Below are positions 23,779 to 36,053 of a DNA stretch of 64,000 nucleotides, one piece after another. Position 1 is the stretch's first letter, and every line of letters starts with the position of its first letter. Both the position numbers and the translations under genes were made by a program. The DNA lies in contig JAGEMR010000090.1 of assembly GCA_021030915.1 (NCBI GenBank), positions 62,001 to 126,000 of the forward strand, written 5' to 3'. Under the pieces are notes generated by a model. That model was not told the DNA's origin, did no database searches, and saw nothing but the letters and a program-made list of their open reading frames with translations. This DNA comes from Astrothelium macrocarpum (taxonomy: Eukaryota > Ascomycota > Dothideomycetes > Trypetheliales > Trypetheliaceae).

Positions 23779-26204
23779 TTTTCACAAAACACTAGGGGAA
23801 GATTATCAGTATTGATGAAAGAGAGGCAGGGACAGCAGAAGACATCCTAAAAAAGAGGGTCCTGCTCCACATTGTACGGGAATGCACCACAAAACGGGAA
23901 CTTGCATTGCACAAATATGTTAATTGCTACAACGCACCTTCTCAAAACACAGTCATCCACCTCCACGCCCTCGGGATAAGTGGAGTAGCCTCAGCCGAAC
24001 GCATCAACATAAAACCAAGTGTAGAACGGCCCCCAGTTGGGAAAGATCCTTCAGACGATAGGGTTGGGATAAATTTTTTGAACAATTGTGAAATGACGAA
24101 AGATCTACAGTCAGAAATGAAGGTAATATGTAAAGAAGCGATAAATTAGACGCGGATCCACTCAATCACTGGAGGCCTTTCTGTTCGCTGACTACCAGTC
24201 CGGTAAGGTGGTAAGTTGTATTGTATAACCAAAGGAAAGTTCTCGCGATCAGCTCAAGGAGAGAATGACCGCTTAGTTCCGTGGCCCGCTAGTTGGAGAT
24301 GATCTAATTGAATAAGGTTGAAAGATGAAGCGGACACGACTCAGACAGCAAAATTACTAGAGATCTTTGCTAGTTCAGCCGCTTCGGTGGAGCAATTGCT
24401 TGGAACGCGATTTTAAGACATTGACCACAGCTAAACGGAGAAAGGAAAGGCATTTTGAACGATCGGCTCGTGTACCCCACGCAGAGAGCTTCATCACGTC
24501 TCCACAGTATGCATGCACCGAAAGTTTATTCGAAGGTGCAAGGTAGTGCTAAGGCCCACGCCACTAACGACTGGATCCCGCCTGCAGATGCCGGTGTGCC
24601 CAAAGCCTCTGCGGCTCGTCTCCGAACTTGAATGGGTAAGGCGCGGTGCTGGGGGCGCGCAGTGCAGCAAAAAAGGCGAATGGGAACGGGTTGAGGGAAT
24701 GAAAATCAGGAGGATTAATGCAGTCAGACCGTTGACGGGGAAAGTCGGACCTGCACAGAGCACGATCGGCTCAGGGGATGCCATTGGGTTTGGCGCGGGG
24801 CGAATTGTTTTAGTCGGCACCATCCTGACAGTTGGTGGACGATATCCGGAGCCGCGGGAACGGTTTTGGTGGAAACCTGCCGTGTGCCCTTTGGCTGGAG
24901 GTTGCCGGTGGTGTATGATGGCCCCGTAGCGTCCTGTTTGCCACGAAAATGAGTCCAAAGAGGAGACGGATGCGCTTCGTGTCACATTCTGGTCGCCAAA
25001 ACATTCACCGAACATCGATTGACGATCGCCTGCGAGATCGGTTTTGGGCGCTTGTCCTTGCCAATTGACTGGGACCACATTGAAAACGCTAAAGGGTCTG
25101 CAGCAGCCCCTGAACGGCAGCAGCGGGTACTTGCTTTCATAGCCCAGTTCAACTAGTGATGGAGTGTGAGATCGAGACTGCATATCGTCTGTGATTGGGT
25201 CGCATCTGCCGTAACGCAGGCCTTATGGATGTTTATCGATTTGGATTTGTCTAGCCCTCACCAGGGGTTTTGATGAAGTGGGAGGCCCAATGGGACCTTG
25301 CATAATCCAGATGCGGACCTTTTTGTCACATATCTACTTCATGACGGGCTTCTGCCATGGCGCGACCAGGACTTGACCACGAAATTAAAACTCATGCCGC
25401 ATGTTTCATGACCATATTTGAAAGACCGGACGCATGGAGACGCGTTCACGTTCTGCAATGTTCCGCTGGCAGGTGCTCGCAGTAGACAGTTCACAATTCG
25501 GAGCGAACTTCCTAAATGAAGCGCGTTCTCAAGCACTGCATATGCAATCCAGCGTGTAGATGGAGGAATTCGAGAGAAGCACCAATAATGACGTACAGCA
25601 CCAAATAGACTGCGTGCTACTGTCAACATAGTGACTGCAACGCCCTTCGTGCATTCATCCTGGACGCGTGCCTGATTTCATCACGAACCATTCGGTGACG
25701 ACTGCCTTGTGACAGGGCATTGGTTACGATCATGTAGAAGGGTCGAGAGGATCACAGACCTCTCCTTTTTAGCAGACCTGTTCTACATGGGCCCTGGATT
25801 GATCCGAAACCTGGTCAATAGAGGTTATCGCAAAAGAAATTTTTTCCGTTAAGAGGCTCAAAATTTGACAAACTGGTCGGAGATTTTCAACGTTGGCATT
25901 GATTTTTTCCCCTGAGGAGCTCACGCCACGCGGTCAAACGTGGCCGAGGAGATTTGTACAACGGCATACAACGGTCGCTCAAGGGGAAGCTCGTACCCTT
26001 GGTGCCCGTCCCATAAACTGCAAATTAGGCGACTCGGCTCTCCCGTTGTGACATAATACCGGCACGGACCCTTGGTGCCATTGATACCAGCACACCTAAT
26101 TGGAATTGCCTTTAATTTATCCTCCGTCCCGACGCCTGGGTTCTATTCCACCCCCTGGGCATTGGATGTCTGTCGAGAATCAAACCTCAACGTACACTGT
26201 CACA
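23779..26204. other. Intergenic between divergent genes; one doubtful ORF
   Basis: This 2.4 kb holds the promoters of the ApsA-type gene (-) and the Cns1-type gene (+). A minus ORF of 229 residues (25183-24494) starts with ATG but is rich in Arg, Pro and Ser, has no motif, and overlaps an equally long plus ORF, so I do not call it a gene. Confidence 0.45.
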
Positions 26205-27459
26205 ATGGAACAGCCTGCCTCAATTCGGTCCGAATCTGGAGAACATGCAGTGCCTCTGGTGCGACTACCCCCAGCAATGGCAGGCGCGAAACAGCATACG
26301 GCAGACGAAGTTTTGCACATGATGAACAAGATGCCCCTATTCATGACTGAGCTCGATGAGACTGACGAACAAGGTAACGAGAATATGGCTTTGGAAGCTA
26401 TTAAGGCCATGGCATATGAGGGCAGCAGGGCAGAACAAGCCGAAAATTTTCGGCAGCAAGGCAATGACCAGGCTCGAGTCAGGAACTGGTCCGATGCCAA
26501 AGAATACTATACAAGGGCTATAACGATCTTGAAAGCACCCCCTAAATCAGTCCAAGACCGTATCGAGGAGATGCCAGAAATAGAAGTTCTCGAGATCGAT
26601 GAAGAGGCAGAGGCTAAAAGGGAAAAGGAGATTGAAGAGGCAATTTATGCTAACAGAGCCCTTTGTAATCTGGAGCTGAGTACGGTAGCCCTGCAGTTCA
26701 TTATTGATTCAAGTGAAGCTTATGTTCAAGTATTAAACAGAAAACTACCGTTCATGTAATTTTGATTGTGCTGCATCACTGAAGCTTAATCCCAGGAACA
26801 CGAAAGCTTGGTATCGCTCTGCTTCGGCTTGTCTAGCACTAGATAAGATGCCAGAGGCCCTTGACGCATGTAATCGTGGTCTTGATGTTGAGTCAGACAA
26901 TACTGCACTTAAGTTATTGTCGTCCAAAATCAAGGAGCGTGAGAAACATCTCGCAAAGCTCGAAAAGCAGCGTCAGGAACGTGAACAGCGGCAAAAAGCA
27001 GAAGACCATACCTTGAAGCTTGCACTGAAAGCTCGTAAGATTAGTTCGAAGAGTACAGGTAAAGTACCAGACATGGAAGACGCAAATCTCAAACTCGAAA
27101 ATCCTCTGGATGCTTCTTCTGCTCTTTCAGTTCCTACAATTCTTCTCTATCCCTTACATCTTCAGACTGATTTCATCAAAGAACTATCCGAGCACAGCAC
27201 ACTTCATGAACAACTCTCGTACATCTTACCCTTACCTTGGGACGAAAAGGATGAGTATACACTCGAAAGTGTTGACTGCTACATGGAAACTGTGTCTGGC
27301 GGACTGATCAAAGTTGGTAAAAAGGTACCGATGACAAAGACGTTGACAACTGGCAAGGTTGAGATTCTCAATGGCATGTTGAAGCTCTATGTTGTCCCTC
27401 GGGCAAGGGCTCAGGAATGGATTAATTACTTCAAAGAGAAGAAGAGTATGACAGGATAG
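26205..27459 (+). CDS. cns1: Hsp90 co-chaperone Cns1 (TTC4 homologue)
   Basis: Two exons, 26205-26679 and 26741-27459, encode 397 residues, close to yeast Cns1 (385). The splice join reads CNLELKNYRSCNFDCAAS, restoring the second TPR. The start at 26205 is preferred over the in-frame ATG at 26166 because it has A at -3 and G at +4. Three TPR repeats span about residues 80-225 (EQAENFRQQGNDQARVRNW; YANRALCNLEL; AWYRSASACLAL), followed by a highly charged helix (KEREKHLAKLEKQRQEREQR) and the C-terminal wheel domain (WDEKDEYTLESVDCYMET; PRARAQEWINYF). Cns1 binds the Hsp90 C-terminus through its TPR clamp and supports eukaryotic elongation factor 2 folding; it is essential in yeast. Intact. Confidence 0.93.
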
Positions 27460-28497
27460 CGAGCATACAGGGTTGATCGACCTTGATGATGCTATTCAAT
27501 CTCTGTTATACATATAGCCGAGTTGGTATGCTTCTGTATACAAGGGTCTATCTCAAAATACCACCCATTCTGCGTGGCCGAGTGAGCCTCGAAAACTCAC
27601 TATCAAACACAAGCACTTTTAGCCCATCGCGCAAGACCGCCGAAGAACGTGCCATTATGCCTGGCTTTTTCCGACAACCTCGACGCTTTCATCTGGACAG
27701 ACGATCATCGGACGATACAGAAGGCGAGAAATCGATCTCGCAGCGGGCTAGGCATTTGCTATATTTCGGCCTGAGCGCGATTGACCCAGGCTTGTCGGCT
27801 AAAACAAACTTACTCTCCTCGAAGTATGGACACGTTACGTGGAAGCAAAACGGCTTCGTGTCTGGATTTGACGCATTCAACATCCATTGCCTTACTAGTA
27901 GCCGCTGTCTGATGATCATACTTGCCTATCATTGAAAAGGGAGGGGAGTCTTCCAATGAAGGAGTGGAGGACGCTGCGCCCAACGAATAAGTCACGTCCG
28001 CGACTTAGATTGAGTCGGGCGAGAAACATTGCAAGGATAGTGAAATAGCGTGGACATGCAGACGTGATCTTCACAGGTAACGGATGTGAGACCGCCAAGC
28101 TTATGGGATGAATATCATGGTTCAAGGTTTTTGGCTTTGAATAAGAGGGTGGAGTTGTCAGGAGACAAGAAACCTTACATGAAATGGTCGAACATAAAAC
28201 AGAGGTCCGCGCGTCTTTATGCTTCAGTCCAAACTTTGAGTTACATTCAGAGCACGGTTGTGATGAGTTCTTCAATAATCAAACGACAAGCTCCCAAGCC
28301 GTCGAAGAGGCAGCCAGCGAATGTAACGGTAGCAACAAAGTAAATATGCGTTGTTTACAAGCCATCATAAACGCATTGACTTATGCATCGTCGTATGGTT
28401 TGTTTATCATGACTCCGTCTATCAAGCAAGCTTTTAACGCCGGCAAATGCTATCAAGCACACCTATCCATCCAGATGCCGCTTCTTTTGCAGCATTC
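27460..28497. other. Convergent intergenic region
   Basis: 3' regions of the Cns1 (+) and GPN3 (-) genes. ORFs up to 150 codons occur but have no motifs and no consistent splicing. Confidence 0.5.
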
Positions 28498-29531
28498 TCA
28501 ACCCACCATCTCATCAGTCTCAATCTCATCCATTGGCTCACGCGGCTCTTGGGCCTCATGAAACTGAATCGCATCGTCGATATAGCTTAAAATGGCTCCA
28601 ACACTATGCTCGTCCTGCACATCAAGCTTCAAAAAGTTCACCATACTAAAATCATCAATCAAATTCCCCACAGCTCGATTGAGCCTCCGAAAGCTTTTTC
28701 CTGCCATCACATCCTCTGCATTTGTTGGATCTCCCGTCTCCTCGGCAGGTGCCGCGACCGGAAACACTAGATCCTGATTCATCCTGGCAGCCCTCGCACC
28801 GCGATCTTCATCTTCATCGAGCAAGCCAACATCCGGGTCGAGAAAGCGCTTGAGCTCTCTTCGTGGAATGCTATCCTTGATGAGATCCATCTTTGACAGT
28901 ATATTAACATGCGGCACCTCCAGCATCAGCATCGCGCTCATCGCGCTCAGCGTGCCCGCAAAGAACTTGGGCCGATCGACCACAAACGTGCTCTCCAACA
29001 GATAAGCTGCGCACATCTGAATGTTCAGACTCCCCCTTGTCAGTTCCTTGACGAGACTGGGCACGATGGGCACGTGTGTGTACAGCTCGATCTGGCCCGG
29101 CATGTCGATCACGATGAGGTACTCATCGGTCACGGTTTCGAGACGCTCGGTGAGGAAGTCGATGTTCTGTAGTAAGAATTCGAAGCAGTAGATGAGCCCT
29201 CCGTTGGGTCCGAGGTGCATTTCTTCCATCACATCTTCGAGTGAGATCAGATCTTTGATGTCAATGTCGGGTTCGAAGGCGAAGTCTTCGGCTGCGGGGT
29301 CGAGGTTAATGTAGTAGCAGGCTCGGCGGGAGTTGCGAAGGTGTTGGATTAATGCGGTGCAGAAGGTAGTCTTTTGGAAGATGAATCAGTCTCGCTGTAG
29401 CTATTGGAGAAGCTGCAGAGGTGTATATTTTACCTTTCCGGCACCAGCAGGCCCTATGGTGGGTCAGCCCAAGCTCTGTAGGAGCAAAGAGAGGGTGATA
29501 GACCCATGACGAGGCACCCGAACTTGCTCAT
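28498..29531 (-). CDS. gpn3: GPN-loop GTPase 3
   Basis: Three exons: 29531-29504 (28 nt), 29453-29434 (20 nt) and 29370-28498, encoding 306 residues. The P-loop GPAGAGKT (10-17) is assembled across all three exons. The signature Gly-Pro-Asn insertion is at 70-72 (HLGPNGGLIYCFEFLL); the G3 motif DMPGQIELYTH and the G4-type SKMD follow. The RRACYYINLDPAA stretch and FVVDRPKFFAGTLSAMSAML are typical of the Gpn3 branch. Gpn3 pairs with Gpn1 (Npa3) in cytoplasmic assembly and nuclear import of RNA polymerase II. An insertion rich in Asp and Glu (LLDEDEDRGARAARMNQD) makes it slightly longer than the usual 280-290 residues. The gene is divergent from S-adenosylmethionine synthetase across 306 bp. 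Confidence 0.93.
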
Positions 29532-29837
29532 GTTGCTATGAAGAACAGGCGGTCTCTTGAAGCGGTGTGGAAACAAAGTAGGTAAATTTTAAAAATGTCA
29601 GGTTGTGATGATCTTAGTCGCATGAGTTCGTCGGTAATGTAGGCACAAGTCAGCTCGGGGTTGGGTCAGCAATGGCGCGATTTGCCGAGTGCTTCGGTCA
29701 TTGGGCCCCCAATCAGCGTTACAATAAATATCACGCAAGCCCGTCATCGGTATCCCACTTCACTCCACATCCCTTCTACCTCAGTTCCCTCCGAAATTAA
29801 TTTCTTCCCCATCAATTCCTCATCATCATCCGTCAAG
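29532..29837. promoter_or_regulatory. Shared divergent promoter of gpn3 and the SAM synthetase gene
   Basis: Only 306 bp separate the two ATGs. The right half is C/T-rich with a CATCATCATCCGTCAAG leader next to the SAM synthetase ATG. Bidirectional use is inferred from spacing. Confidence 0.55.
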
Positions 29838-31257
29838 ATGGCTGCAGTCAACGGTTTTCATCCAGAGCGAACCTTCCTATTTACCTCAGAGTCTGTAGGA
29901 GAGGGGCATCCAGATAAGATTGCGTAAGTAACGGCCCGGAGCAGCTGACAGAAAATTTTGAAGACCATCATGCTGACATGTACTGGGATAGCGACCAAGT
30001 ATCAGGTATGGGTCATTGCATCTTTCATTTTGAGAATTCAACGCTAAGAAGACTGTAGATGCTGTACTCGACGCCTGTCTCGCTCAGGACCCACTGTCCA
30101 AGGTCGCCTGCGAGACTGCCACCAAGACCGGCATGATAATGGTCTTTGGTGAAATCACAACAAAAGCCTCCCTAGACTACCAAAAGATCATCCGAAATGT
30201 CATCAAAGACATTGGTTACGACAGCTCTGATAAGGGCTTTGACTACAGCACTTGCAACGTCCTCGTTGCCATTGAGCAACAATCCCCCGATATCGCACAA
30301 GGCTTACATTATGATGAAGCCTTGGAAAAACTCGGTGCTGGTGACCAGGGTATCATGTTTGGCTACGCCAGTGACGAGACACCAGAGTTACTGCCATTGA
30401 CCATTCAATTAGCACACAAGCTTAACCGTGCAATGATAACTGCACGAAATGACGGCACTCTACCATGGCTGAGACCAGACACTAAGACTCAAGTCACCGT
30501 AGAGTATGCACATGACGGTGGAGCAGTCATTCCAAAGAGAGTTGACACTGTTGTCGTCTCTGCACAACACGCACCTGACATCACCACGGAGCAGCTAAGG
30601 AAGGAGATCAAAGAGAAAATCATTAAGAAGACCATTCCAGAGAAGTACCTCGATGAGAACACCAAATATCATGTCAGTATCTCTTGCTCCCTACTTCATT
30701 GTACTATCCATTCATGTTCATTTGTCTTCTTGGCCCTTTTGACTTTTTCTTCGCTGTTACGAACATCATGAACCGGTGCTAACACGATGACCCTCCAGAT
30801 TCAACCCTCTGGTCTCTTCATTATTGGCGGACCCCAAGGTGATGCCGGTCTCACAGGCCGTAAAATCATTGTCGATACCTACGGTGGCTGGGGTGCCCAT
30901 GGTGGTGGTGCCTTTTCCGGTAAAGATTACAGCAAAGTTGACCGATCAGCCGCCTACGTAGCTCGATGGGTTGCCAAGTCACTCGTCAACAGTGGCCTAG
31001 CCCGACGTGCACTTGTGCAGCTGTCGTATGCCATTGGTGTTGCCGAGCCTCTCAGCATCTTCGTCGAGACATATGGCACCAGCAAGAAGACTAGCGAGGA
31101 GCTCGTGGCCATTGTCCACAAGAACTTTGACCTCCGTCCTGGTGTCATTGTCAAGGAGTTGGATCTCGCGAAGCCAATCTACTACCAGACGGCTAAGAAC
31201 GGACATTTTACAAATCAGGACTTCGCATGGGAGAAGCCGAAGAAGTTGCAGTTTTAG
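29838..31257 (+). CDS. S-adenosylmethionine synthetase (methionine adenosyltransferase)
   Basis: Four exons: 29838-29923, 29992-30005 (a 14 nt microexon), 30059-30672 and 30799-31257, giving 390 residues, the family length. It makes S-adenosylmethionine from ATP and methionine in the cytosol. Visible motifs: GEGHPDK (21-27, ATP and methionine site), GAGDQGIMFGYA (126 onward, the family hexapeptide region) and GGGAFSGKD (273-281, P-loop-like phosphate site). The joins restore DKIADQVSDAVLD and NTKYHIQPSGLF. The ATG has the strong context GTCAAGATGGCT. Downstream to about 31510 is the likely 3' UTR. Fungi usually carry one or two such genes; nothing here looks damaged. Confidence 0.97.
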
Positions 31258-32206
31258 AACCGTCCATGCCTTCTCCTTTCCTACCATCCTATCCTGTGAA
31301 TTTTCAACAATCGAGACGGCGCTCTCTCCAGCGACGTCGAAATGTATATGCATGGGCAACGCGGTGTTTTTAGCATCCTCTAAAAGATGGGGCATCTTTT
31401 TTCGTTCTACCTCTTCCTTTTTTTATGACGGAAGATCTAGATTCAACATAGATCTTAATGTGCCTCATGGCATGGTGGCTGTTCATGATGATCGACAGAT
31501 ACCCCCTTCATAGCCGCCGCTATCACGAGATAAAAGCGTGTGGGCTATTTTTTTCAACAAAAAGCGTCGGCGTTTCGGGGAAGCTTCAACAAGTTCTCTG
31601 AGGCTCCTACGCTGGGTCGAATAGGATTTCTCTTACGAACAAAATTTTGCTTCGGGCAATAATCAACTTCTAGATAGCCTTTTCTAGATCATTGATAATG
31701 GATACTTTATGTGGAATGTGAATGATGCTTGAGCATGCGTTCATCGACTAGTTTTCGTTGAACAATGCTGATTTCACAGAATCTATGTTACTAAAACATT
31801 TGCATATGACGGGTATGAGCAGGGCAAGTAATGCGGACCGCCTTACTGAGAGATGGTACTTTTTTATGATTTCAGAATTGTCGTGGAGAGGATGTTGGCA
31901 GAGTCGTACCCGCTCGACCCCAGTGACACCCATATTCACTACTCGAAGGTCGCCTCACGGCGGTGAAAGATTCGAAGAGGTCAAGATGAATTGAAGATGT
32001 GGTATCTGTGTACACGGTCCGACTTGCAATCAAATTGGACAAATGGATTCATCGAGTGCCCTTCAATCATTTATTATTGCGACTATAGCCAGCCAAATTT
32101 GGAGGTACCGATCAGTACGAATAAGCTGTGTAACCTAGACACATTCTTCCACGAACGAACGAATACTCGTCAGATGGCTCATCGTAGATCAGAAATCCAA
32201 TGAACC
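31258..32206. other. Intergenic: 3' UTR and promoter
   Basis: No supported gene. It contains the SAM synthetase 3' region, then the upstream region of the next gene. Confidence 0.5.
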
Positions 32207-33115
32207 ATGGCCTTAAAGATAAAAACTCGAGTCACGGGTCCTTGGAACCCAGCAATTCAGATGTTTAAAGTAAAACGATACGTCGAGCAAAGGAATTTCG
32301 TGAATCTAGGTGAGCGTTGAACCCCAATGTATGCATCAGTGTGTCCTTGTATAACAGTCAATAGGGAATTTGTATTCTCTACCTGAGAGATGTGGGTGGT
32401 CTGCGGCCCTGGAAAATGAAACACTTGTGATAAGACCCTTCGCACCAAGGAACATGGAGGAAATCAGCTTTGATGGCATACAAGCTGTGTTGCAAACCCT
32501 GAAAACTTTTGTGGACGAATGGAAAGATTCCGAGCACAATCGGCTTCCATCCAAGTTGCATGCTATCAGTATTTCTACGTAAGTCGTTGTATCTACAGTT
32601 GCAGTTGAGCAAACCGACTTCATAAATTGACTGTGCTTAGATTTACGTCACATGAGCTCTTGAGACCTCAAGGACCAAATGCGTTGATACACGCTGAATT
32701 ATTCGATGAACTCGGCTGGCGCACTGGTCACAGGAGACATGCTTCCGGGAATTGTTTCAAAATCGATTTGACAGGCAAATCTGTGCGTTCTAGATTTTGG
32801 TCTTTTACCCACGTACCTTTACTCAACCACAAGAGGTGTTGGATGGTATGGAATATTGGACACGAGATGCGCGTTCAAGCAGCGCTCAACAACTTCAGAG
32901 GAACTCTTCGCAATGGAATATTGCAACCCAGATATTTTCCTTTGCCGACAGAGCGGCAGGCGCCTCACAATAGAGAGGATCGCATGAGGGTTTGGAAAGC
33001 AGAAGCTCCGGAGGCAGATCTGATACAGAGAAGACTTGACTTCTCTGAGCAGAAAAGACTTAATGGATCAGAACTTTTCGACCCACGTACGCCGAGCAAA
33101 CCCCTACAATGGTGA
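32207..33115 (+). CDS. Three-exon gene of unknown function
   Basis: I built this gene from splice signals: exons 32207-32309, 32365-32578 and 32641-33115, summing to 264 codons (263 residues). Joins: VNLGNLYSLPERCGW and AISISTFTSHELLRP. Introns are 55 and 62 bp with GTGAGC/TAG and GTAAGT/TAG ends. The start has the context CCATGG. The protein has no signal peptide or membrane segment. The middle is rich in Trp, Phe and His (RFWSFTHVPLLNHKRCWMVW) and the C-terminal third is charged and Arg-rich. I recognise no domain. The clean frame across three exons argues for a real gene. Confidence 0.65.
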
Positions 33116-33922
33116 AGGCCAAGATTTGGTTCCTGAGCTTGGCACCTATCCATACTCTCTGGATGTGTCTTTTGGCTCCCTTGTCATTAGGGGGAATTGG
33201 TTCGTTTGGTCTCCATGTAATTGAGGTATCTTCGGGGAGGGCCCAGAGACGGCTTCCATTGTAGCCAATTTGCTAGTTGTTCGGTTGAAGGAGGCCGGAT
33301 GCAACACGAGGGACTGCAAGCGAAATTGAGCAATTGGCTAAGTGTCCAAATTTTGTGGGGTTGAAATGGGATCAAACAAAGATTGTAGCTTGTCGCGATA
33401 CTAAAAAGCGTCGCAGGCTTGAATCTTATGGTAAGCAATCGCAGCATTTCTAAGTATAGAGGAATTGCGGGTTATCAATAAGTTGATAATTTAGAATGCT
33501 TTTTGTAAACAACGTTCTTCCAAAATCTTTTCACTACCAGAATCACATGAAAATTTGAGGTAGAGTACCGTAACGAGAACATAAAACAAATACCAAGCAA
33601 GTTTTCGAGAATGCTTTTACAGCTCTCTGAGTCACGGAATTCTCATGATTTTGCCTACCTCACCATACAGCCCGATATCTGCTGACCCTATCGAATTCGG
33701 CTTCGGATTGTTACTTTGTAGGTGGATATCGGCACTTGCCGAAATATCGGAGACTTTCTCTCTTAGTTATGACGGTATCCCCCACCGTAATCACGTGTTT
33801 GCATTTCTTCACGTCCAATTCTCATTGCCCTAATTTCCGGCCAAACGTCTATATATTCGCTCGTTCTTGCAATTGATTGCGAAGCATTGCTGGTTGTCTC
33901 ACACCGTCCGTTTAAAGGGGTT
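33116..33922. other. Intergenic, promoter of the sds23 homologue
   Basis: No gene seen. A TATATATT element at 33850-33857 lies about 70 bp before the ATG at 33923 and is a plausible TATA box. Confidence 0.45.
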
Positions 33923-35609
33923 ATGGCGCAACCCGGTCAGGGTTCCTCGAGCCCTGAGCCGACAACATCAAAAAGTGTAATACCTCCAGCAAGAAGCGCG
34001 CCCCAGCATTCTCCTCAGCGGCAAAACTCCTCCGGCCCCAGGCTTTCCAACCACAACGTCGCCCATCGTCAGAGCTTCGCCGAAAACCTACGCTCCAACC
34101 CTCATTCCCCGCGCTCACGTCATCCATCCTTCTCACAACAAGCTTTACAGGAGCTACTGAACAATCCGCCGGTGCCAAGGGAGCATGATGATAGGTTTGC
34201 AGGCAGAGATTGGAGGCAGATACAGCTGGGTGAAGTCATTGATACCCACGAGGTTCGATTTGTGGAGGCAGACATCAGCGTAGAGGAAGCAACAAATGTA
34301 TGGCATGGGAACAATATTTTCACCCTGAAACTAATTGGTGTAGCTTCTCATTACAGGAGGGCCGCCGAATGTGGTACTCATCCGTGAGAACGGGAACTCC
34401 CGGCAAGCAGTCGACACCTTCGATTACAGCGATCTCAATGCATACCTACTACTCGTTGTTGGACTTGCTCAACCTGACCAGGAGGATGTCTCGTCATTCA
34501 ACGAGCTAGCACGGAAGGGACGAGAAGGAAAACCGATTCCACTCCAGGACGTGAAGGATTTGCGGAAGAAGGAGCACAAGGAACCCTTCATTCGGGTCCC
34601 GCACACTCAGACTCTTACAAAAGCAATGGAGATATTTGGCAGTGGCATCCATCGTATTATTGTCGTAAAAGAAGGCACTGCAGATGTCATTGGTGTACTC
34701 AGTCAGTTACGGCTTGTTCGATTTTTCTATCAACATGGACGGAGCTTTCCAGCTATTGAGATGCTCTACTCTACTGCTCTGAAAGATCTTGAAATTGGGT
34801 CAAGAAATGTGATAGCTATCAAGTAAGCATTGACTTCAGACATATTATCCGACTGAAGACACTAAAGCTTTTCTAGTGGTGAGCGACCGCTTGCCGATGC
34901 TCTGGAGCTCATGAACAACGAGAGCATCACATCACTTCCTGTCCTGGACCACCAGAAAAACGTCATAGGCAATATTTCTCAGGTGGACGTTCGCGTAAGT
35001 CTTGTTGTCTTTCCGCTGTCAGTATGCAGCTAATCCTTTTAGCTTCTAACCAAATCAACATCTCTCCCACTCCTTCAATCGTCCTGCACTCACTTCATCT
35101 CCGTCATCCTCGGCGAACGAGGCGTGGAAGAGGGCAAAGACCCCTTTCCCGTCTTCCACGTAAATCCGTACTCCACTATTGCCCACACCGTTGCAAAACT
35201 CGTTGCTACACGCTCTCACCGTATGTGGATCGTTGATGCTCCTTCTCCCGCCTCTTCTGGCCCCTCGACCCCAGCGGTTCTCGCTCCTCCACCTCTCTCC
35301 CTTTCACCACCAACAACACCCGGTCTACATGCCTCGCATGGACCAGTCCCGACGACGACCACAAGCACATCACATAATACTGCAATTCCAAGTTTGGGAA
35401 TAACTGGAAGACTTTCAGGGGTCGTGTCACTAACGGACATCTTGAACTTATTTGCAAGGGCGAGCGGTCTACATCCGCTGGATCCAGACGAGGCTAGGAG
35501 GCGGCGAAGAAGGAGCAGTAGTTCGAGTGTGAGGAAGAGTCTAGATAGTGCAAGAAGCAGCAGTGCGGATTTGAGTCGGAGCGCAAGTTTGCAAGGCCCG
35601 AGGCGATAA
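33923..35609 (+). CDS. sds23: Sds23/Moc1-type CBS-domain protein
   Basis: Four exons: 33923-34297, 34344-34822, 34877-34994 and 35043-35609, encoding 512 residues. After a disordered Ser/Pro-rich N-terminus (about 1-85), paired CBS modules follow: DWRQIQLGEVIDTHEVRF with GPPNVVLIREN; EPFIRVPHTQTLTKAMEIFG with HRIIVVKE and IGVLSQLRLVRF; PLADALELMNNESITSLPVLD; and FHVNPYSTIAHTVAKLVATR with GVVSLTDILNLFARASG. This order and the Ser/Arg-rich end are those of Sds23 (fission yeast Sds23/Moc1, budding yeast Sds23 and Sds24), which binds AMP-type nucleotides, inhibits PP2A-like phosphatases and affects cell-cycle and stress responses. The last CBS unit is interrupted by a Pro/Ser/Thr-rich insertion. 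All splice joins keep frame. Confidence 0.92.
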
Positions 35610-36053
35610 TGTGGAGTTCATCGGTGGCGCAAAAAATGCATCTACTATATATATTTCTAGAAATAATTTGCTCAATAGCAGTCATGACGATCATTGGCAT
35701 TGGAGGATTCATGAAGCACAAGTCACGAATCTCATTCATTGCTACGAGCTAAAAATTCGCGAGAGTCAAAGTGCTCGACGCTTAATCTCCAAACGCTCCC
35801 TATCGTTCAAAGGCGTTACAAAATCGTACTGCCAAGAAGCTTGCAGTAAAGACCACATTTGCTGTCGATTAGTCTAAAAATGTCCCTCGTTCCAATGCAC
35901 CATGCATCGTTATTTTCCCCCAATCGTGAGTTTGCCTCCCAACCAGTCCCGCAAAATGCGTAATTGAATGAAAAAGCTACAGTAAGAAGCCAAAGAAAAA
36001 GAATATCCGCTTGATCCAAGTAAAAGAAAAAGTCTTGGACAAGCCCCCCCCCA
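35610..36053. other. Convergent intergenic region
   Basis: 3' ends of sds23 (+) and the histidine kinase gene (-) face each other. No ORF is supported. Confidence 0.5.

Noticed and set aside
24494..25183. 229-codon ATG-started ORF on the minus strand
   Set aside because: Arg/Pro/Ser-skewed, motif-free and overlapped by an antisense ORF of similar quality; it lies in a promoter region.
27483..27935. 150-codon plus-strand ORF after Cns1
   Set aside because: It lies in the 3' region, has no motif, and has competing ORFs on the other strand.
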